From Endotrypanum monterogeii (taxonomy: Eukaryota; Euglenozoa; Kinetoplastea; Trypanosomatida; Trypanosomatidae), in assembly GCA_000333855.2 (NCBI GenBank), contig CM007320.1, positions 2,585,684 to 2,649,683 on the forward strand: 64,000 bases of DNA, given 5' to 3'. Under the pieces are notes generated by a model that made no database searches, was not told the origin of the DNA, and saw only the letters and a program-made list of their open reading frames with translations. The position numbers and the translations under genes were made by a program. Shown here piece after piece: positions 21,401-30,008 of the stretch (position 1 is the first letter of the stretch; each line of letters opens with the position of its first letter).

Positions 21401-21524
21401 CACTGATTTCGTCTCATCTACGCGTCTGCGCAAAGAGCAGATCATCATTGAAAAAGCAGAGAAAGAAGCGGAGGAGGTTGTGCAGTGCATCCTGCAAGAG
21501 ATGCGGGCTCAGGGAGTTGCCTAG
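18453..21524 (+). CDS. Large mostly disordered protein, unknown function
   Basis: 1023 aa, not recognised. The N-terminus is acidic (MRDYEDSFE). Residues about 10-480 are rich in Ser, Thr, Pro, Ala and Gln and probably disordered, with a Gln run near 297 and a Pro/Ala-rich stretch up to about 400. More ordered, hydrophobic-helical sequence appears around residues 675-840 (starting DLYNVVREALEKYVLRRV). The last 70 residues form a charged helix with coiled-coil character (RRAAEKFRKAQMERT, EKAEKEAEEVVQ). Acidic YEDxFE-type N-termini and terminal coiled coils occur in basal-body and axonemal proteins, which is only a hint. The ATG at 18453 opens the frame; coding composition over 3 kb makes the gene secure. 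Confidence 0.85.
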   Translation: MRDYEDSFETSTTAPDGDEETSSVHTSSTLSTAKSGASAINQGSGLDVVDLISEEKIEKDVLTSSTVAAFSTTAEHSPVPLAGAPATVPIAVPIEIPDSATQLRGDSKHVLHTPHSLMPKAQASKSSVGAAQKLTSTKTEGDMSSESLPGSEESQSSVIRNDSDTVRGESKERSSSAVNASSRRREGVEFEALSQFVAFRGSGSDSILGSAPQRQSSASEDQTPAFYSSTERLPTSTVNVKDAEPRGGGQKGRTTVSLVSQLASMSTVDTPQKTSSELKEASVTPSSVFSTISQHLQQQQPQLTTPPVPAAFAAAAVPSLRASVAAAPATRFVSFEGPTVAPAQSQAPKMLDFSSPPAPATETQSPRAGGAFSLPALPPPGWSSTSDTNAITAATTEAPSRFPATTAAKGATSSKDLWMIGDVQYRRNPTENTASEQVLSPPPPLAPHGPTQEQSNTSELREASEAVERLVRAFALLKGYIHLEKPLSRSRPLAADVSVSAEKTAIVSSSARWAGRGPSVQVRDDVRPRGPRYFAPVESSTRSSLMRSSASHQGDRERLAEDLVLDCVLGMLEEHSRNTATSSANPQEREGAGRLERPTTSSRQTARPQSEVVTVDAFAYSAGALRYGRTSNSTDDTAMETVPRGAYTNPSSTSLIGLCGSGTPLFDPRDRQSAVDLYNVVREALEKYVLRRVVTGTEKAENLLPRARSITVVFAWTLLLDAMNLCEQIARVAYGATPCTASAVYPVLAQFKGDTACEEVAKAAMHCLPFEALSTTSGDSSVPRDGVCIFRMACWVTQQQLWTIADALADTVREDMVRRSKSLPYSLFNMTAMSDIDPRVLVPPSAPMFTLRPLPGRKGDSAVRMTAESTSASGTAASYRRVYEDNGREGRRSVRGTSDNDFFEVPTAALQRVAYHVSLLATDLLSDMGTPSNSAQTTMTTEDYPNAAATVSETLSELLQDESIKAAVKRRAAEKFRKAQMERTDFVSSTRLRKEQIIIEKAEKEAEEVVQCILQEMRAQGVA

Positions 21525-21778
21525 CCCCTTTTCCAACGGTGAAAGGGGCGGAGGGAGGAGTGTCGCGACTCTATGTTTGTGAATGCACTCCTTTCTTCCT
21601 TCCCCCCTCCTACTCGATCCATTTTTGTTCTTGTTGTTGGGAGGGGGGGGGGCGCATGCATAGCGCACCGATGAGTGTGAGCTTGTGCGCTTTTTTTCTT
21701 TTTGATCGGTGCTTAATGGGCCAACAGGCCCCTTCAACTGTTCCGCGTGGGTGCGCTTTCTTTGTGGCAGTCATTAGT

Positions 21779-21800
21779 CCCCCCCCCCCCCCCCCGGGGG
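21779..21800. repeat. C17-G5 homopolymer junction
   Basis: Seventeen consecutive C followed by five G in spacer DNA. Length is likely unreliable in sequencing. Confidence 0.85.
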
Positions 21801-22740
21801 CCAGGACTCACTCTGAACTGATTTGCTCCTATTCTTTCACAGTCTCCTATCGATGCTGTGAGGACGGAAGGAGCTTGAAAGGAAAGATGAAGGAGGTGAC
21901 GCAGTGACTGTGTAGTGTATGTGGAGGTGAGGCGCACACGCGCGTGGCAGAGGGAGGTTTAATATTGAGTGGCAGTGTGGCAGCGGTGGATGTTCAACAA
22001 GATGTGCCGAAGTCTCCCCTTACCGATAGCGGTCGTTAACCAGGGGTGATTTCTCCACCCCGCTGCGGGCACCCTCTCGCCCTTCCCCTCCTCTCCTGCG
22101 CCATCTTCCTTTCAGTGTTCTCTTGCAGTTTTAGCTGTTCTTGCAAGACTTGTCGTTTAGCGGAATATGGTGTCAGTCTCCGTGATGCGCTGCGGCCCCT
22201 CCCCCCCCCCCCTCCATCTCATCCCGCTCCTCCCGGTCGAACACCCCAACAGTGGTACGCCCTCCTGCAGATCCAAAAACAAATTACCACACACACTTTT
22301 GTTTTCTGCACCCGTGCCTTCTCCTCGGATTTGGTTGTACGGTGGTGAAGAGGTATGCGCGCCTGGATGAGGGAGCGCGTGTATTTGTATGTGTGCGTCT
22401 GTGGAGGACACTGTCATTGGCTTCATACGCTCCTGCACCGTCTATGTAGAGCTTCCCTTGTCTTTTCTCTTGCCTTCCTCTGCTCTACATCCCTTCTCCG
22501 TACAGCTGTTTTTCTTGTCTAATTTCCGTTTGTTGTGGTGATTGCTCCGCACGTGTAGTGGTGGCAAATTTTTTTTTCCCCACGAGGTGAAGAATCCTTT
22601 TATACGCGCCATCGGACGTCCTCCAGGGTGTTCGTTGATTGACGGCCACTTGGTGAACCCCACGCTTGCCAGCGCTTGCGGGAGGAGCAGAAGAGAAGGC
22701 GCGTGTGGAAGCGTCTCGTGTAGTGAGTCTCCCTGCCGTG

Positions 22741-22776
22741 CCTTTTTTTTTTCTTACCGCGCTTTTCGTTCAGCAG
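22741..22776 (+). promoter_or_regulatory. Predicted spliced-leader acceptor for the zinc-finger gene
   Basis: A T-rich tract is followed by CAGCAG, giving AGs at 22773 and 22776. Either leaves a 5' UTR of about 13-16 nt that is almost entirely G. Confidence 0.5.
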
Positions 22777-22789
22777 TGGGGGGGGGGGA

Positions 22790-24400
22790 ATGGGTGATCC
22801 AGCCCGTGCCCGACACGCTCGGGAGTCATCCCCTCCTTTTGACGGCAGTGGCAGCAGCTTCAGCTCGCTCTCTTACTCTTATGATTACTCCCGATCACCG
22901 TCCAGGTCATATTCGTACTCCTCATCGGCATCTTCGATCTCCTCCGACGATCATTCGCGATGCGATCACCGTCGCCACCGCGCGCGCTCGCCGTCTCAGG
23001 ACGCTTCTCGCAAACGCTCCCGCAGTGACTCGGTACTGGGGGACGATCTCTCCTACGCCGCCGGTCATTTGGCACCACCATTATACCACCCCTCCTCCTC
23101 AGCGTCAGTGCTTCCGCCGGTGCTTGGCGACGGCGTACTCCCTGAAATAGATGAGGGCCAGCTTGGCAGTGTTCTCGGCGCTCCAGATACCCCCAACGAG
23201 GACTGGCCTTGTGGTGTGTGCAGCAACATCAACTCTAAGCAACGAACTTCGTGCTTTCGGTGCGGCTGCCACTATGCAGAGAGTCTTCTTGCGATGCCAG
23301 GCTACGAGATATCCCTGACTCATGTGCCCTCCCGCTGCACCCCGGCAATGGTGGGAGAGGCCGTGCGACGGGTTGCACCCAACTGCACCGTGCGATACGT
23401 CGGTACAGATGTGGCTAAGGGAATCATGTACATTCAGTTTTCTTCTGTCGAGGAAGCTACGAAGTGTCTTGTGCAGAGTCACTGCGAGCTGCTGTTGCGT
23501 AGTGGGGACGGTGAAAACGCTGCCACCCTGCGTGCGCGACTGAGCTTCTCCTTGGGTCCACATCCCCTCCACGAGCGTGAAGAAACAGAGGAGCAGGTGG
23601 CATGGGCTGCAGCGCAGGCAGAGTCTGAGAGGCAAGAGGAGGCACTCCAGAAGGCCGGCGTACCGCGGTTTCTCTGGCCGCACACGTGGCACGAGCCTCC
23701 ACCTTTTCCGTCTGCTGAGAAACAGAAAACGTTTCTCGGTGCCATGTCTACACACTGGGAACATCTTTCAGAGCAGCAGAAGCGTTACTACAACGCGGAG
23801 GTCAAGAAAGCGCTACTGAAAACGGTCTCACCAGCGGGAGATGGGAGCAGTACGAATGGAGCGTCTGCTCCACCCTCTGGGAGGGCCAGCGAAGCAACAC
23901 CGCCCACCGCCTCTCCCTCTGCCAAATCTGCCCCGTCGTCTTCGTCGCCTGCAAAGTCTTGTGAAGCAAAGGAGGCCGGAAAGACGTCGCACGCGCTCGA
24001 CGGCCTCAAAAAGCGGCTAGCGGAGCGCAAGAGCGCGTTGAAAAAGTCTGACGCTACCGATGGGGCGAAAGTGTCGACGGCGTCCGCATCTACGTTGCCA
24101 ACGATCGCTCCGACCCCGGTTCATGGGCGAGACAGTGTTAGCGTGGGTGGCGGTGCTGGTGGCGCGGCTGGCCTCCCCTCATCGCCGCATGGAGCGAGTG
24201 GTGGCTTTCCCGCGACCCCATCTCTGGTGCCGGCAGAAGTACTCTTGTGGAATGGGTTTCCGGTGCCGCTGCAGTACACTAGTCTCTGTAATGTACCCTG
24301 CTCTATCGAGCTGCCTCGTGTACCCATGTCAGTGTGTGAGCGTTTGTTGCCACCGGCCCTCCTGCAGGTTGCGAGAGCTCAGTTCAAACAGAGTCGATAG
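22790..24400 (+). CDS. SR-rich RanBP2-type zinc finger / RRM-like protein
   Basis: 536 aa. Residues about 8-85 are Ser/Arg/Tyr-rich with RS dipeptides (SRSPSRSYSYSS, SRKRSRSDS), as in splicing regulators. Residues about 138-162 form a RanBP2-type zinc finger: DWPCGVCSNIN followed by CFRCGC, with the conserved W, the C-x2-C pair, the Asn and the second C-x2-C pair. An RRM-like fold probably follows at about 172-255 (YEISLTHVPSRCTP as beta-1, GIMYIQFSSVEEA as the RNP1 region, though the aromatics are not canonical). A Trp-rich stretch (FLWPHTWHEPPPF) near 302 precedes an Ala/Ser/Pro-rich tail. The order zinc finger then RRM recalls the RBM5/RBM10 group, suggesting an RNA-binding role in splicing or mRNA fate; this is inference. 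Confidence 0.82.
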   Translation: MGDPARARHARESSPPFDGSGSSFSSLSYSYDYSRSPSRSYSYSSSASSISSDDHSRCDHRRHRARSPSQDASRKRSRSDSVLGDDLSYAAGHLAPPLYHPSSSASVLPPVLGDGVLPEIDEGQLGSVLGAPDTPNEDWPCGVCSNINSKQRTSCFRCGCHYAESLLAMPGYEISLTHVPSRCTPAMVGEAVRRVAPNCTVRYVGTDVAKGIMYIQFSSVEEATKCLVQSHCELLLRSGDGENAATLRARLSFSLGPHPLHEREETEEQVAWAAAQAESERQEEALQKAGVPRFLWPHTWHEPPPFPSAEKQKTFLGAMSTHWEHLSEQQKRYYNAEVKKALLKTVSPAGDGSSTNGASAPPSGRASEATPPTASPSAKSAPSSSSPAKSCEAKEAGKTSHALDGLKKRLAERKSALKKSDATDGAKVSTASASTLPTIAPTPVHGRDSVSVGGGAGGAAGLPSSPHGASGGFPATPSLVPAEVLLWNGFPVPLQYTSLCNVPCSIELPRVPMSVCERLLPPALLQVARAQFKQSR

Positions 24401-25278
24401 CGGCTGATGCATATACGGGGTCTGTTGAAGTGGGAGAGAGGAATCCATTATCATAATGTTTCCCGTGGTGTCGTCTTATGGGTGTGTGCTTGAGTGTGTG
24501 TTGTCCTTTCCGATGGTGAGTAGTTGTGCCAGTAGACGGGCACGTTTATCAAAAAAAAAAAAATGCCGAGGTGGTGTGTTGAAGTAAACTGGGAGACTGG
24601 TGCACATAACGGACGAGGATAGAGACAAGAGCCTCAGGCGAGTCTTTCTCCCTAGTGCACCACCTCCTCCGTGTGCCCCACACCATGGAGAGCGGGGGCC
24701 ATTCGTTCAGGTGATCTTCTCTCCTCAACTTGCATTGTGTGCGCTCGTACACGGGGAATGTCATTCCCACCTCTGGCAAGAGGATTGCTACTCGTTTCTG
24801 TCCCTCTGCTGGGGGGGGGTATACCTGCCTTGACCGAGTGCCCTGTCCTGGTGGCTCATCAATGAATTCCAGCAGCAACGGCGTCCCTCCTGTTCTTCCA
24901 TCTATGTTCTGGTATTCTTTTTCCTTGGCAATTACCTTTGTGTTTTTTTTTTCTCCCTGTATATACATAAACATATACATGCACCAAATCTTTGTCGGTG
25001 GCGGTGAGAGAGATTCTCTACGGCCTTTGAAAGATCGCTCAGTGCTTTGCTTCACTCAAAAACTGTTTAGTGATTTCATACAAGAGTCTCCTTTTTTATG
25101 TTTTTTTTTTGATCTCTGTCCTCCCTCTGTATCTATCTCCCCCCCCCTGCTTTGGTCGACGTTTTATTTGTGTGTAACAGGTGTTGCCTAGCTGCATCTC
25201 ACACTCCTTCGTCCCTCTTATCTATTGATGAGTACATCTATGTACAAGTAGAACTTTTATTTTATTTCTGGTTCATTG
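24401..25278. other. Intergenic region before PP1 inhibitor-2
   Basis: No gene recognised. Contains an A-run near 24551, T-runs near 24942 and 25101, and a C-rich tract near 25140. Confidence 0.6.
25119..25180 (+). promoter_or_regulatory. Predicted spliced-leader acceptor for inhibitor-2
   Basis: A mixed C/T tract ends in AACAG at 25180, about 99 nt upstream of the ATG at 25279. A second AG lies at about 25191. Confidence 0.45.
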
Positions 25279-25692
25279 ATGTCTCGATCAAAGCACGTAG
25301 CGTGGGATGAGCAGAACCTGGAGGCGAACGCAGAGTACCAACGCCAGCATCCTGTCACAATCCACATCACAGAGCCCAAGACACCCTACTCCTACGCTGA
25401 TGGCGATGATCTGGAGGAGGAGGAGGAGGCTTCACTCAAATGGGACCCCGCAGTGAATGCCAAAGTGAAGGAGATCAAGGAGCAGGTGGCCGGAGACTTC
25501 ACTGACAGACCAAAGGCACCAATCACCAAGGGCGGCCGTCCGATGTTAGCGGAGGGCACCTTAAGCGGTGAGTTAGCACGGCAACAACAGCGAAGGGACT
25601 TCCAAAAGATGCGCAAGGCCGTGTACGCAGATGAAGGCACGATGTTCAAGAAAGTTCTTGCTCACGAGGGCGAATTCGAAGATGACGAGTAG
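25279..25692 (+). CDS. Protein phosphatase 1 inhibitor-2 homologue
   Basis: 137 aa. Inhibitor-2 binds and holds the PP1 catalytic subunit and is tuned by phosphorylation of a Thr in a (P/x)TPY motif. Three family landmarks appear in order: WDEQN at residues 9-13 (the WDExN element), EPKTPY at 32-37 (the GSK3-type site, Thr35), and RRDFQKMRKAVYADEG near 103-118, corresponding to the helix that covers the PP1 active site. The remainder is acidic and disordered, as expected. It is shorter than animal inhibitor-2, because the protein begins almost directly at the WDE element and lacks the N-terminal PP1-docking segment. The first in-frame ATG is at 25279; the TTG just before it is not a credible start. 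Confidence 0.85.
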   Translation: MSRSKHVAWDEQNLEANAEYQRQHPVTIHITEPKTPYSYADGDDLEEEEEASLKWDPAVNAKVKEIKEQVAGDFTDRPKAPITKGGRPMLAEGTLSGELARQQQRRDFQKMRKAVYADEGTMFKKVLAHEGEFEDDE

Positions 25693-27349
25693 GTAACCCG
25701 ATGGATTTTCCTGCTTAAAAACAAATGTGAGTGGATCTCACCCACACCTCACACGCGGTCCTCCTCGCCAAAGGGCGTGATCGATTCACAAATGCGCCGC
25801 ATGTAAAGATCGAGCGGATGGTAAAAGCGCCCCCCAAAAAAGGCCAGAGCCAAGGGCCACAGACAACGAAGGTGATGTCAATCGGGGGTGAACGATATCT
25901 CGCCGCCCCTCTTCCTCCCCCCTCATCGTGTTATCACTTTTTCTCACTTTCTAGTGTCTCTCCACCTTTTGACAGCGACATCTCTCGATCTTCTTCCCAC
26001 GCGAGAAGGTACACTCAAGGCCGAGACCGATTCCCCCCCCCTTTTTTCACCTTTTTATTTTTCCCTGTTTGGTGTATGAGAAGGCGAATTGACTTACTTC
26101 CCTCCATCATCTTTCCTCCTCCAATACTGCCATAATTCGTTGCGCTGCCTAGCCGAATATTTTAATCCGATGTTTTCCCTGTCCATTTGCCTCTTTTGTC
26201 CCCTCTTTCTGGTTACAAGCCTGCGCCCCTTTTCTCCCCCTCCCCATGCTAAGGCTTCTAACCCCCATTCTTCAGGTCTTCACCGTCTATGATGCTTCTT
26301 CTCCTTCTCCTCCCTCTTTCGCTCACAAACAACAAAAAAGCATATCGTGTATCGTCACTACAACTGGCATCCCTTGCTTTGGCCTTATGTGAGTTATTCT
26401 GTCGTCTGGGTTCCCACATCGCACTTCCGCTCCATCACATCCACACCCTTTTTGACCTGATAATGTGTCTGTGATGATCTCTTTATGGAAAGGATACACC
26501 CTGTTTTTTTTTTTTCGCTACAGAGGGATCTGTGCTCTCCCCCCCTTCCTACCCTGTGAAGCGATCTCTTTCCATCTCTCTGATATACCCATCGATCATA
26601 TCCAAGACTACCCGGTTACCACTTCCGTCTGGCTTCCTCTGATCTCTGGATGCATCGCATCGCTGTGTGTGATTTGAATTGCCAACATCAGACAGAGGTC
26701 ACTCAGGAAAACAGAGGGGGGAGAACGATATGTGACTTATAGCGCGTATCATTGTATAGGCCCGTCGTCAAGAAGTAGTTGCCGCGGCGGCGGCGGCGAC
26801 GCTCAGTACCCGTCAGGCCACAGTTTACTTTCCTTTTTTTTCTTCTTTGAATGCGCCTGCCGCTGATGAGTGTGATCGAAGATTGTGCAGACGCCGCTGG
26901 GTTCATGACCGAACAAAAGCCAACCGCTCAGTTGAGAGGTGGGCATCTCTCCACCGAAGGGCTAAACAAATCCGGTTTCATGCTTCATGCAATCCTCTGT
27001 TATCCGTACAAGACATCTCATGTGCAGCCTGCCTGACCCCGCCTTCTATATTCGCACAGCACCGTTGCCAGGCAACCTACCTCTTTGCCCAGGGGCGGTT
27101 TGCCATTCCGTCTCTTCAATGTTGCACGAGCGAGCCCCCCCCCCCCCCCCCCCGCAAAGAAAAAAATTTCAACGCCCCTCGTTCCTTTTCGCTACTTCCC
27201 TCCTCTCCTCTCCTCTCCTCCCTTTTCCTTTTTTTTATTGCTTACCAAGGACCAGCTGTGCTGATCCTGTCGAGCACAGAATCGGACTTGATAATGTGTT
27301 GCGCTTGTTTGCATGAGAAAAGGTACTCCAGGCTGTACTCCACAGCTCA
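25693..27349. other. First part of a 4.3 kb gene-poor spacer
   Basis: No gene recognised. Pyrimidine-rich throughout, with C- and T-runs near 26033, 26508 and 26836 and a 19-base C run at 27135-27153. Likely 3' UTR of inhibitor-2 plus spacer. Confidence 0.55.
27135..27153. repeat. C19 homopolymer
   Basis: Nineteen consecutive C within pyrimidine-rich spacer DNA. Confidence 0.85.
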
Positions 27350-28370
27350 TGGCAGTATGCCTTAGGATCAATTGGTGAGGTGGCGGCAGCGGCAATCAGT
27401 GGGGTATGGGCACCCTCTTCCCTCGCTACACTGTCTTCAGCAATTGGTGGGTAACACGTTGTCGTTGTTGGTGTGGGGAATCGCTCCCGTAAATCCAAAC
27501 CACTCAAGCTCTGGGCGCTTGTGGGGTAAGGAGCCGCCATCAATGTGGCTGAGTATGTCATAAAGTGCGATACTTTCGCATCGAGGCGGTGTCGACGATG
27601 CCATGCGGATGCACTGGGTCGATGGTTTTGCACCGGTAAATGAGTTCTGGCAATTACTAGAAACGACAGCTGTACCCCACGTCGTCCCTTGCACTGGGTA
27701 CCGCTAACCTTGGGTGGTGGGTTGCACCCAACTCAAGTCTCAACAACAACATAGGCGTTCGTGCAGATTTGGGAGCGCTTCGATAATTGTCGATAGTTCC
27801 GTTGCGCGTGCGCTCAACGTCGTCTCGGAGACCCCGGCGCTATGTAGGGGGCAGGTACGGCACCTTGGGTGAGCTCTGTCAGGTGGCAGACGAGATTTAT
27901 CGCGACAGAGAAGAGGAGGCTCGTCCTCCCGTTGTACCCCACCAACGACTTCTCAAAGACAACAGACTTGGCATCTCACGTCCTTTGGGGAGAGTGGGAG
28001 GGGGGTGGGGCAAGCCGACACGTTATCCGATCTCGTAGTTCGGGTGGCGGGTCTATTCTTCCTCACCCCGTGGCAGACCGCGTCGCTCAGGCTCCAACGC
28101 GCGAAGGTATGGGCTCTGTGCCCATTTGGAGACATCGTCGTCCCGGAGGGACAACGTCCAACCGATGGTGGAGGAAATGCATCAGCGGAAATTCCAGAGC
28201 GGCTCGGAGGGCGTGTCGCAGGACAGCGGTGCGCATCCAGCAGAGGGAGCGGACGCTGCTTCTTGTACAACCGTACTTTACACTGACGCTCGACTGAGGA
28301 AGAGCGGAGGGAAGACGATGAGAAGGGGCGTACCCACGAATTGTGTACACCAAGAGAGATGAGGTGGGTA
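27350..28370 (+). pseudogene. Possible decayed coding segment (gene or mobile-element relic)
   Basis: This stretch loses the strong pyrimidine bias of its surroundings and has gene-like base composition. In one frame, codons are open from 27787 to a TAG at 28036 and again to 28362, giving about 190 codons with one stop (for example GELCQVADEIYRDREEEA near 27867). In another frame, around 27564-27710, the translation MRMHWVDGFAPVNEFWQLL also looks protein-like but is flanked by stops. No frame is intact and no family was recognised. It could be a broken gene, a degenerate retroelement, or simply GC-rich spacer that happens to be open in several frames. Low confidence. Confidence 0.25.
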
Positions 28371-30008
28371 CTGTCGACCTTACCTTTTCTCGTTTCTGTG
28401 GAGGGAGTTCTATACTTCTTTTTTTTTTTTACTGGCTTACAATTGTGTAGTGTTCTTTTTAAGTGTCAGTCACGCGTTCCGTTCGCTTTCGGTATTGACA
28501 TCCTCTTGTGCAGGTGTCACCAAGTTCCCGCAAGTGTAGAGGGACATGGAGTGTGTGTGTTTTTTCTTATGGTGGGCCGCGTTATTCTAGGTAGTTTGTG
28601 GCTCTTGCCTAACCTCAATTGCATACTCTCCTCCTGCTGTTTTTTTCTTTTTTCTCTTCTGTTTTCTGCTGCTGGAGGAACGTTAGGGGGTTAAGGGGGG
28701 GGGGATGCACGTATATTACCGACAATTTCGAAGCGAGGAATACTGCCCTGTCTGTTTTTGTTTTGTTACCTTTTTCACCCTGCAACTGGATGGGCGTATT
28801 GCTGTTCTTCTCGGATTTTTTTTCAGGTGCGTCTCTGCGCTTGCGTGCACGTGCATAGGTATGACCTTATGTGGATTCCTTTCACCTCTCACTGCAAAGC
28901 ACATGCACAGGGGATGCAGGCTGGTAGGTGGTGGGCCACGAGGGGTGTAACACATGGCACAAATCTCACTTTGCGCGGATGAGGAACGAGTACACAACAT
29001 GGAATATTGTAGTAACCTATTTCATAATTCTACAACTGATACGCACCTATATAAATACATCTTTGTACTTGTAGGCAGTGTCGTATACCTGCTATATAAA
29101 GAACGCATGCGTTTCTGAGAACACTTCGGCTGGCTGGGGCTTTTATTCTCCTCCACTTCGAAGTGTTCTTTCCCACTTTCACCATCGCTGCCCTTTTCTG
29201 TGGGAACCTGTTTAGTGTGGGGACAAAAACACCATATTCTTTTCTATGTATCTGTTTGTGTGTGTGTCTGTATTCAAGACCCCGTGGGGTTGTCTCCACT
29301 CACCCCAAATCACACTCTTGTTTCTTCACCCTGCGTCTTCCATACCCGCCTGCGGTTCTTCTTATATTTTGTCTTTTGGCTTCTCACCTCCTATTTTGTT
29401 TTGTTCCGTGCGCGTGTGTGTGTGTGTATGTTGTATCAGCGCACACTCTCATCGAAAAATCTATCGTGTGACATTGTGGGCTGGAATACAACGCTTGTAA
29501 AAAAAAAAATATATATATATAATATATATATTTATATATCTCAATGCTTCTGCATTTGCAAGTGTGATATCCTTCTCCTAAGCTGTCGTCACAGAGGTCG
29601 ACCGTGTCGCTCATCACAGGTGCAAACCTTTCCACTGGTTTTCGCTTCTGAGCTGCGGCGCTGCTGGACAGACACCCTTTGTGTGTGTTGTTGTGTTGCT
29701 CACTCTGTTGATCCTGCTTGTGTCGGCTGTTTCTCGTGTCGCCAGGGATCTTCTTTCTTTTTAAAACTCTTCATGGGAGGGGGGCGACACTGATTTGTTT
29801 GGTGTATCTCTTGATGCATACGCATACACGAGTACAGCACTGCAGCTTTGCGTGTCCTAAAGTGAGCAGACGAGTTCGTTACCTCTCCCCTTTCGCCTAT
29901 CGCCAGTGGCCGACATGAAGGCGGGCAGGCGCTCGCTGGAGTTGTTTGTCGCCCTCCACGCCATTTCCAAATAGTACACACTGTTCTCAGATCTCCCTAC
30001 CAAGGAGG
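28371..30008. other. Second part of the 4.3 kb gene-poor spacer
   Basis: No gene recognised. T-, GT- and TA-rich sequence including an A-run/TA repeat at 29499-29540. C/T-rich sequence ending in AG at 29906, and a shorter tract ending at 29990, are candidate acceptors for the membrane-protein gene that follows. Confidence 0.55.
29499..29540. repeat. A-run followed by imperfect (AT)n repeat
   Basis: Eleven A are followed by AT repeats with two small interruptions. Confidence 0.85.

Larger units (their letters stand above)
21525..22789. other. Intergenic region before the zinc-finger gene
   Basis: No gene recognised. Contains a run of 17 C directly followed by 5 G (21779-21800), a run of G near 21642-21652 and a C-run near 22200. 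Confidence 0.6.

Noticed and set aside
22542..23150. 202-residue frame overlapping the start of the RanBP2 zinc-finger gene
   Set aside because: Its His/Arg/Pro-rich sequence is the out-of-frame reading of the SR-rich region of the real gene.
23105..23764. 219-residue minus-strand frame opposite the zinc-finger gene
   Set aside because: A shadow frame; all neighbouring genes are on the + strand.
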